From an uncultured Pelagibacteraceae bacterium (GTDB lineage: Bacteria > Pseudomonadota > Alphaproteobacteria > Pelagibacterales > Pelagibacteraceae): a stretch of 59,913 nt of DNA. The notes beneath the pieces are model-generated. The model did not search any database. It was not told where the DNA came from and worked only from the letters and a program-made list of their open reading frames with translations. Both the position numbers and the translations under genes were made by a program. How positions within the stretch are numbered: the first letter of the stretch is position 1; each line of letters begins with the position of its first letter. Location: assembly GCA_902574685.1 (NCBI GenBank), contig CACGOO010000007.1, forward strand, positions 1 through 59,913, in the 5' to 3' direction. This document shows positions 54,327 to 59,913 of this stretch, piece after piece.

Positions 54327-55102
54327 TGAGTATTAAATTTATAATATTAGGTTGTGGAAGTTCAATGGGTGTACCAAGACCTGATGGATTTTTTGGAAAT
54401 TGCGATCCCAAAAATAAGAAAAACTATAGAACAAGATGTTCTGCACTTATTAAAACAACTGATGAAAATATTTTAATTGATACATCTCCTGACTTAAGAC
54501 AACAGTTGCTGCGTCATAAAATTAAGAAAATTGATAAAGTATTCTACTCACATATGCATGCTGATCAAACCCATGGAATAAATGATTTGAGATCTTTTTT
54601 TATTAATAGTAGAAAACAAATTAATGTTTATGCTGATAATGAAACATCTAAACTTTTAAAACAAAGTTTTGCATATTGTTTTAAAAGTTTCTCTAAGGAA
54701 TACCCTGCAACTTTAAAATTAAATAAATTAAAAAAAAATTCGTTTATTAAACATAAAAATAAAAATTTAAAATTTAAATCGATTGTTGTTCAGCATGGTT
54801 CAGTCAAATCTAATTGTTTTATAATTGACAAAAAACTTGCATACATTACTGATGTAAGTGATATTTACAAAAAAGATTATTTTTATTTTAAAAACCTTAA
54901 GTATTTAATAATTGATTGTCTTTGGTACAATTTTCATCCATCACACTTCAATTTAGAAAAATCCTTATACTTCATCAAAAAATTTAAACCAAAAAAAGCT
55001 ATACTTTCAAATTTATCTCCAGTGCTAGATTATAATAAGTTAAAAAGAGTTATACCTAAAAATGTTATACCAGCACATGATGGTTTAACGATAACACTAT
55101 AG
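54326..55102 (+). CDS. MBL-fold metal hydrolase (PhnP-like group)
   Basis: The 258-residue beta-lactamase-fold protein has LGCGSSMGVPRPDGFFGNCD, RTRCSALI, the metal motif HMHADQTHG (76-84), a distal Asp in YITDVSD and PSHFNLEKSL near the C-terminus. The fold group includes PhnP, which cleaves cyclic ribose phosphates. It is the last gene after tatD in the alphaproteobacterial string, and its role there is not defined. The 3' end overlaps the convergent gpx by 6 nt. Confidence 0.85.
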   Translation: MSIKFIILGCGSSMGVPRPDGFFGNCDPKNKKNYRTRCSALIKTTDENILIDTSPDLRQQLLRHKIKKIDKVFYSHMHADQTHGINDLRSFFINSRKQINVYADNETSKLLKQSFAYCFKSFSKEYPATLKLNKLKKNSFIKHKNKNLKFKSIVVQHGSVKSNCFIIDKKLAYITDVSDIYKKDYFYFKNLKYLIIDCLWYNFHPSHFNLEKSLYFIKKFKPKKAILSNLSPVLDYNKLKRVIPKNVIPAHDGLTITL

Positions 55103-55642
55103 TATTTCTTCGATTTTATTTATAATTTTATTTGATAAAGGTTTTGTAAAAGAGGCATAAGTTTCCTCTACATTTCCCAGTTTATTGATTAATATTTTAT
55201 GAAAATTCCACTTAGGAATTGCAGACTTGCCAAAATTATTTTCTGCCCACTTAAAAATCTCATGAGCATCCCTTCCTTTTACTTTTGTAATAGTTGTTAA
55301 TGGAAAATTTATTTCAAAATTAACTTCACAAAATTCTTTTACTTCACTATTGGTTTTTTTTTCTTGATTAAAAGAGTCTGAGGGTACTCCAAGGACAATA
55401 AGACCCTTAGATTTATATTTATCCCATAATTTTTGCAGATCCTCATATTGTTTTGTGAACCCACAATAACTAGCAGTATTTACTATAAGTATTACTTTAT
55501 CTCGATAATCTTTTAATTTAATGATTTCTCCATTAATACTCTCTATTTCTAGATCATAAAAACTTTCCTGATTATTGCTCATTGCGGAATTTTTAAAAAA
55601 AAACATTATTATTGTTAAACTTGTTATTATTAATTTTTTCAT
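55097..55642 (-). CDS. Glutathione peroxidase family protein
   Basis: The 181-residue protein has an N-terminal signal segment (about 1-21), so it is probably periplasmic. NTASYCGFTKQY carries catalytic Cys60 (not selenocysteine), and the WNFHK motif provides the catalytic Trp/Asn, with Gln in the KLWDKY-flanking helix region not checked. It reduces hydroperoxides, probably with thioredoxin-like donors. It lies 7 bp after nhaA. Confidence 0.9.
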   Translation of the reverse strand: MKKLIITSLTIIMFFFKNSAMSNNQESFYDLEIESINGEIIKLKDYRDKVILIVNTASYCGFTKQYEDLQKLWDKYKSKGLIVLGVPSDSFNQEKKTNSEVKEFCEVNFEINFPLTTITKVKGRDAHEIFKWAENNFGKSAIPKWNFHKILINKLGNVEETYASFTKPLSNKIINKIEEIL

Positions 55643-55649
55643 AAACTAC

Positions 55650-56822
55650 TTACTTATTTGGTGTAAGTAGTATTAAGAAGTACCCAAATAAAGTGGATAA
55701 TAATGACCCAGTTAAAACTCCTATTTTAACTCCATCCATGTATTGCATATTTTCAACAAAAGCTAAATTCCCCACAAATAAGCTCATTGTAAATCCAATA
55801 CCTGTTAAAACACCAACGCCATAGAAATTAAACCAGTTAGAATTATTAGGCATTTGCGCTATTTTCATTTTTATTGAAACATAAGAAAACAAAAATACAC
55901 CTAATTGTTTTCCAACAAATAATCCCAACAATATTCCTAATGGAACTTTATTAAGTAATGATGCAAAAGATAAACCTTCTAATGAAACACCAGCATTTGC
56001 AAAAGCAAATAATGGCATAATACCAAATGCAACATATGGGCTAATCGCATGTTCAATTTTTATTAGCAGTGAAAAGTCTTTATCTTTTTTTCTATGAGGT
56101 ATAGTCATTGCCAACAAAACGCCAGCAATTGTTGCATGAATTCCAGAATTATGAGTAAAGTCCCAAAGAAATATTCCAACAATTAAATAAGGTAAAAATT
56201 TCTTTATATTGAACTTATTTATTACTAGAAGAACAATAAAGGCTAAAAGCATTAAGCTTAAGTATTTTATACTAAGTTCTCCAGAATAAAATAATGCAAT
56301 AATGACTATAGCTCCTAGGTCATCTATAATAGCTAAAGCAGTTAAAAAGACTTTTAATGATAATGGAACTCTTTTTCCTAATAATGAAAGTACACCCAAA
56401 GAAAAAGCAATATCAGTCGCAGATGGAATTGCCCAACCATTCATTGTTTCACTATCACCAAAATTAATAAAAATATAAAATAGTGCAGGTATCAACATAC
56501 CCCCAACAGCAGCAATAATTGGAAGAAGTGCTTGTTTTATATTTGACAGCTCGCCTTGTAAAAATTCTCTTTTAATTTCTAATGTTACAAAGAAAAAGAA
56601 AATTGCCATTAAAGCATCATTTATCCAATGTAATACAGATAACTTTAACCCAAAATTATTTATTCCTAAAAATAAATATTTATTCAATGTAGAAAAATAA
56701 AGTTCAGATAAATTAGAATTGCTTACTATCAATGCTATAATAGCAGCAAATAGAAGCACTAAGCCACTAGCAGCTTCAAGTTTGAAAAACCATCTAAATG
56801 GTTTTGTAATTATCTGAATCAT
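55650..56822 (-). CDS. nhaA: Na+/H+ antiporter NhaA
   Basis: The 390-residue antiporter has about twelve helices and the family's GWAIPSATDIAFSLGVL and ALAIIDDLGAIVIIALFY segments, the latter with the paired Asp of the ion site, and NSGIHATIAGVLLAMTIP. It exports sodium in exchange for protons, fitting a marine cell. It lies two bases after the zinc-ribbon gene and 7 bp before gpx, so the three form a leftward operon. Confidence 0.95.
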   Translation of the reverse strand: MIQIITKPFRWFFKLEAASGLVLLFAAIIALIVSNSNLSELYFSTLNKYLFLGINNFGLKLSVLHWINDALMAIFFFFVTLEIKREFLQGELSNIKQALLPIIAAVGGMLIPALFYIFINFGDSETMNGWAIPSATDIAFSLGVLSLLGKRVPLSLKVFLTALAIIDDLGAIVIIALFYSGELSIKYLSLMLLAFIVLLVINKFNIKKFLPYLIVGIFLWDFTHNSGIHATIAGVLLAMTIPHRKKDKDFSLLIKIEHAISPYVAFGIMPLFAFANAGVSLEGLSFASLLNKVPLGILLGLFVGKQLGVFLFSYVSIKMKIAQMPNNSNWFNFYGVGVLTGIGFTMSLFVGNLAFVENMQYMDGVKIGVLTGSLLSTLFGYFLILLTPNK

Positions 56823-56824
56823 TT

Positions 56825-57319
56825 TTACCTGACTAAATCTTTAATAAATAATTTCAAGTCATTTATTACTAGATATAAGCTATCTGACATATTTAATATG
56901 CCAGGAAATATAAGAGATATCTGATTTTTAAATGTGTCTATAAATAAGATCAATGCAATAATAGTAATTATAATTAGAAATATTTTTTTAATAATATTGT
57001 TTTCTGTTGAAAAAGAACTTTTATCAATAGACACTAATTCTTTTGATGTACTCTCTTTTGTTAAAGATTTTTTTGAAATTTTTTTTCTTATTTTTTTTGT
57101 TTGTTTTATAGGTTTTTCAACTGGTTCTATATTGATCTCAGATTTATTTTCTTCAATTTGTATTGTATTTGTAGTTTCAGCCTCTAATTTTATTTTTTCT
57201 TCTTTTTTATAAAACCACGTATGTTCGCAATTGCCGCACTTTAAAAGTCTACCTTCATCTGGAATTAACTTTTCATCAATATTGAATTTTTTAGAACAAG
57301 CTGGACATTCAATGATCAT
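56825..57319 (-). CDS. Zinc-ribbon membrane protein (MJ0042-type finger)
   Basis: The 164-residue protein opens with the finger motif MIIECPACSKKFNIDEKLIP and LLKCGNCEHTW, four cysteines typical of the zinc_ribbon_4/5 domain in alphaproteobacteria. A Lys/Glu-rich linker (about 40-105) leads to one membrane helix (about 108-126) and a short tail. Function is unknown. In other alphaproteobacteria such proteins lie near ftsEX. Here it is first in a leftward operon with nhaA. Confidence 0.8.
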   Translation of the reverse strand: MIIECPACSKKFNIDEKLIPDEGRLLKCGNCEHTWFYKKEEKIKLEAETTNTIQIEENKSEINIEPVEKPIKQTKKIRKKISKKSLTKESTSKELVSIDKSSFSTENNIIKKIFLIIITIIALILFIDTFKNQISLIFPGILNMSDSLYLVINDLKLFIKDLVR

Positions 57320-57377
57320 AGATACTTATATATAGCAAATTTTATAAAATATCCTTTTAAATAGTGATTAATATACT

Positions 57378-57405
57378 TTGAAATTTTTTTTATCTACTGT
57401 ATTAG
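57378..57405 (+). promoter_or_regulatory. Probable promoter of tRNA-Pro
   Basis: TTGAAA (57378-57383), a 16-bp spacer and TATTAG (57400-57405) match sigma-70 -35 and -10 elements, about 10 bp before the mature tRNA 5' end. Confidence 0.5.
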
Positions 57406-57414
57406 TACTCAATT

Positions 57415-57491
57415 CGGGGTGTAGCGCAGCCTGGTAGCGCACTTGGTTTGGGACCAAGGGGCCGTAGGTTCGAATCCTACCACCCCGACCA
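57415..57491 (+). tRNA. tRNA-Pro (anticodon TGG)
   Basis: A 77-nt cloverleaf with acceptor CGGGGTG/CACCCCG, D-arm GCGCAGCCTGGTAGCGC, anticodon arm CTTGG-TTTGGGA-CCAAG, TTCGAAT T-loop and encoded CCA. The NDUFS4-like gene starts five bases after it. Confidence 0.97.
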
Positions 57492-57495
57492 TTTT

Positions 57496-57777
57496 ATGAA
57501 AAAAGCAAAAATTTATAAACCATCTAAAACTGCTATGCAGTCAGGATTAAAGAAATTTGACAAATGGATTATTGAATACATTACTGATGATCCTGGAACT
57601 AATCCTTTGATGGGGTGGGAGAGTTCTACGGATACTTATGGTGAATTAAAATTAGAATTTTCTTCTAAACAATTAGCGATTGAATATGCAAAAAAAAATA
57701 ATATTGATTTTGAAGTAATAGAACCAAATAAAAGAAAAATTATTTTAAAATCTTACGCTGATAATTTTACAAAATAA
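57496..57777 (+). CDS. NDUFS4-like complex I accessory subunit
   Basis: The 93-residue protein matches the ETC complex I subunit conserved region (NDUFS4/18-kDa family): AKIYKPSKTAMQSG, WIIEYI, PLMGWESSTDTYGELKLEFSSK and YAKKNNIDFEVIEP. It stabilises NADH dehydrogenase in alphaproteobacteria and mitochondria. I start at the ATG at 57496; the longer reading frame runs back into tRNA-Pro. A tRNA-Pro to NDUFS4 link is common in this group. Its stop overlaps the next start by one base. Confidence 0.92.
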   Translation: MKKAKIYKPSKTAMQSGLKKFDKWIIEYITDDPGTNPLMGWESSTDTYGELKLEFSSKQLAIEYAKKNNIDFEVIEPNKRKIILKSYADNFTK

Positions 57778-58775
57778 TGTTTAAATTTTTTACAGAAAGA
57801 AGATGGTATGGTTGGAGTGTATTTGGATCAATCTTCATATTAGTTTCAACTTGGTATCAAGTACAATTAGATGTAAAAATTAATGAATGGTTTGGTGAAT
57901 TTTACGATACTCTTCAAAAAGCTCTGACAGAGCCCGGTTCAGTAACAGAAACTGAATTTATTGGATATTTGTTTACATTTGCTAAAGTTGCTGGACTTTG
58001 GATTATAATTGCTATTGTAACAGGTTTTTTTGTTTCTCATTGGGTATTTAGATGGAGAACTTCTATGGCTGAATATTATCATTCACAATGGTTAAAAGCT
58101 CGTTTAACTGAGGGGGCATCGCAGAGAGTTCAAGAAGATACTTTAAAATTTGCAAGAATTATGGAAGGCCTTGGTGTTGGACTTCTAGATAGTATAATGA
58201 CTTTAGTGGCCTTCCTTCCAATATTATGGGGTTTATCTAAGCAAGTCGATGTACTTCCATGGATTGGTGAGGTTGATCATGCTTTAGTGTGGGTTGCAAT
58301 AATATCTGCACTTGGTGGGACAGTTTTGTTAGCTGCTGTAGGAATCAAGTTGCCTGGAATTGAATATGATATTCAAAAAGAAGAAGCAGGTTATAGAAAA
58401 GAATTAGTCCATGGTGAAGACGATCCTATAAGAGCAGCTCCGCCAACAATTGGTCAATTATATGATAGAGTTAGAGGTATTCATTATAAATCATATTTTC
58501 ACTACTTATATTTTAATGCAGTAAAATGGAGCTATTTTCAAGGAATGGTAATTGTTCCATATCTAGCTTTAGCACCAACTATTGTATCAGGTGCGATAAC
58601 ATTAGGTTTTGTTCAACAGATAACCAGAGCATTTGGAAGGGTTGAAAATTCATTACAATACTTAGTAAGAAGCTGGTCTACTATAGTGGAATTGATTTCA
58701 GTTTGGAAAAGATTAAGTGAATTTGAGTCTAGATTGAAATATAATTCAGAAGAATCCACTGTTGAAAATATTTAA
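57777..58775 (+). CDS. sbmA: SbmA/BacA-family peptide transporter
   Basis: The 332-residue membrane protein has YGWSVFGSIFILVSTWYQVQ, INEWFGEFYDTLQKAL, FRWRTSMAEYYHSQW and ENSLQYLVRSWSTIVELISV, all SbmA/BacA signatures, with about six to seven helices and no ATPase domain. Relatives use the proton gradient to take up peptides; SbmA itself is about 400 residues, so this is a short form. It overlaps the NDUFS4-like gene and glpX by one base each. Confidence 0.9.
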   Translation: MFKFFTERRWYGWSVFGSIFILVSTWYQVQLDVKINEWFGEFYDTLQKALTEPGSVTETEFIGYLFTFAKVAGLWIIIAIVTGFFVSHWVFRWRTSMAEYYHSQWLKARLTEGASQRVQEDTLKFARIMEGLGVGLLDSIMTLVAFLPILWGLSKQVDVLPWIGEVDHALVWVAIISALGGTVLLAAVGIKLPGIEYDIQKEEAGYRKELVHGEDDPIRAAPPTIGQLYDRVRGIHYKSYFHYLYFNAVKWSYFQGMVIVPYLALAPTIVSGAITLGFVQQITRAFGRVENSLQYLVRSWSTIVELISVWKRLSEFESRLKYNSEESTVENI

Positions 58776-59719
58776 TGTCTTTAAATAAAGATTTGATCAA
58801 CTCACTTGTTAAAGTTACTTCAAGAGCCGCTATTAATTGTTATAAATATCTTGGTAAAGGGGATAAAAAATTAGCTGATAGAGCTGCAACAGATTCAATG
58901 AGAAATGATTTAAATAATCTACAAATTAATGGAGAGGTAGTAATAGGTGAGGGTGAATTAGACGAAGCACCAATGTTATATATAGGAGAAAAACTTGGAA
59001 AGGGTAATGGTCCATACTTAGATATAGCGGTAGACCCACTTGAAGGAACAAACTTTGCAGCAAAAAATATACCAGGAGCAATATCTGTTTTAGCAATTTC
59101 AGATAGAGGAAATTTATTTAATGCTCCAGAAACCTATATGAGTAAAATTGCAGTAGGTAAAGATATTCCATACGATGCAACAGACTTAGATTATCCTATA
59201 AAAAAAAATATTTCCAATATTGCAGAAGCTAAAAATAAAAATATTAATGAACTTACAGTTTGTATTCTTGATAGACCAAGGCATAAAGAAATTATTGAAG
59301 AATTAAAATCATTAAAAGTAAATTTAAAATTAATTTCAGATGGTGATATTTGTGGTGCTCTATTAGTTACAGATAATAAGTATAATATAGACTTATTTTT
59401 AGGCATTGGAGGAGGTCCTGAAGGAGTAATCTCCGCAGCAGCTTTGGATGCTTATGGATGTAAATTTCAGGGAAGATTTTTATTTGCAACTGATCAAGAT
59501 AAAGCTAGAGCGAAAAAAATGGGAATATCTGACCTAAATAAGAAATATGAGTTAAATGAAATCGTTAAAGGAGATAGTATTTTTTGTGCGACAGGTATTA
59601 CCAGTACTGAAATGATTGCAGCTGTAAAAAAAGAAAATAGAAAATTTATTACAGAAACTCTTGTAACACACAAAGAATCTACAATAGAAATTATAAAATG
59701 CGAGGAACCTATAGCTTGA
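58775..59719 (+). CDS. glpX: Class II fructose-1,6-bisphosphatase
   Basis: The 314-residue GlpX-type phosphatase has INGEVVIGEGELDEAPMLYIG and DIAVDPLEGTNFAA, the lithium-sensitive phosphatase metal sites, with FLGIGGGPEGVISAAALDA near 208-226. It carries out the last committed step of gluconeogenesis. It overlaps the SbmA-like gene by one base and is followed 35 bp later by tRNA-Glu. Confidence 0.94.
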   Translation: MSLNKDLINSLVKVTSRAAINCYKYLGKGDKKLADRAATDSMRNDLNNLQINGEVVIGEGELDEAPMLYIGEKLGKGNGPYLDIAVDPLEGTNFAAKNIPGAISVLAISDRGNLFNAPETYMSKIAVGKDIPYDATDLDYPIKKNISNIAEAKNKNINELTVCILDRPRHKEIIEELKSLKVNLKLISDGDICGALLVTDNKYNIDLFLGIGGGPEGVISAAALDAYGCKFQGRFLFATDQDKARAKKMGISDLNKKYELNEIVKGDSIFCATGITSTEMIAAVKKENRKFITETLVTHKESTIEIIKCEEPIA

Positions 59720-59754
59720 TTATTTTTAATAATTGCAATAGAAACTCCATCTCT

Positions 59755-59829
59755 GGTCCCTTCGTCTATCGGTTAGGACACATGGTTTTCATCCATGAAA
59801 GAGGGGTTCGATTCCCCTAGGGACCGCCA
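59755..59829 (+). tRNA. tRNA-Glu (anticodon TTC)
   Basis: A 75-nt cloverleaf with acceptor GGTCCCT/AGGGACC, anticodon arm CATGG-TTTTCAT-CCATG, TTCGATT T-loop and encoded CCA. Confidence 0.97.
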
Positions 59830-59831
59830 AA

Positions 59832-59913
59832 ATGAAATATTTTGTTTATTTAATCATATCTATAAATAAACAAAAATATCTTAGCTACGTTGGATATACT
59901 AACAATTTAAAGA
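59832..59913 (+). CDS. GIY-YIG nuclease-family protein, 5' end only
   Basis: The last 82 bases encode MKYFVYLIIS, then YVGYTNNLK, which is the (G/V)-(I/V)-Y...Y-(I/V)-G core of UPF0213/YhbQ-like GIY-YIG proteins. The rest is cut by the window end. The start is two bases past the tRNA-Glu CCA end. Such small proteins act on DNA in some cases; the role here is unknown. Confidence 0.65.
   Translation, partial: MKYFVYLIISINKQKYLSYVGYTNNLK

Overview
The window looks like a chromosome segment of a SAR11-type alphaproteobacterium (Pelagibacterales, 'Candidatus Pelagibacter' or a close relative). Supporting signs are the strong AT bias, tightly packed genes with many overlaps of 1 to 20 nt, no intergenic stretch over 300 bp, few Shine-Dalgarno sequences, and small versions of alphaproteobacterial gene strings such as dgt-argS-X-nagZ-scpAB-tatABC-serS and mltB-rlpA-dac-tmk-holB-metG-tatD. 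I see no insertion sequence, prophage, CRISPR array or rRNA gene. The genus assignment is inference.

Region 1 (1-15.2 kb) is a phosphate-starvation locus. A diacylglycerol-kinase-like gene faces a PlcP-type phosphoesterase gene and an Agt-type glycosyltransferase gene. These are followed by phoR, an unrecognised exported protein, pstSCAB-phoU-phoB, a SixA-like phosphatase, ppk and ppx. The genes would cover lipid remodelling, high-affinity Pi uptake, two-component control and polyphosphate turnover. A clean Pho box precedes pstS and less certain copies precede plcP. A strong hairpin terminator between pstS and pstC probably sets the excess of binding protein.

Region 2 (15.2-21 kb) is an accessory metal and arsenic block: znuC-znuB-zur-peroxiredoxin-DUF3147-small membrane protein-arsC-aquaporin, divergent from znuA. 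Two palindromes in the znuA/znuC gap look like Zur boxes, and ZnuA carries a long repetitive His/Asp-rich insertion. A relic of a lost gene lies beyond the aquaporin gene.

Region 3 (21-34.5 kb) holds an Ldh_2-family oxidoreductase whose start codon lies inside a perfect 16-bp inverted repeat, xthA, an A-type Fe-S carrier gene, and housekeeping genes for dGTP hydrolysis, Arg- and Ser-tRNA charging, chromosome segregation (scpAB), Tat export and Sec export (yajC-secDF). A PuuD-like membrane protein closes it.

Region 4 (34.5-46.8 kb) carries uvrA, ssb, gyrA, coaD, a cyclophilin with a possible second start, tgt, tRNA-Lys, an M48 lipoprotein, a 25-residue membrane peptide, a DUF502 protein, recG, sdhE and tRNA-Ser.

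Region 5 (46.8-59.9 kb) carries rarD, the cell-wall and replication string mltB to tatD plus an MBL-fold hydrolase, gpx, nhaA, a zinc-ribbon protein, tRNA-Pro, an NDUFS4-like subunit, an SbmA-like transporter, glpX, tRNA-Glu and the start of a GIY-YIG protein cut by the window end.

All family assignments come from reading motifs and gene order by eye. No database search was run.
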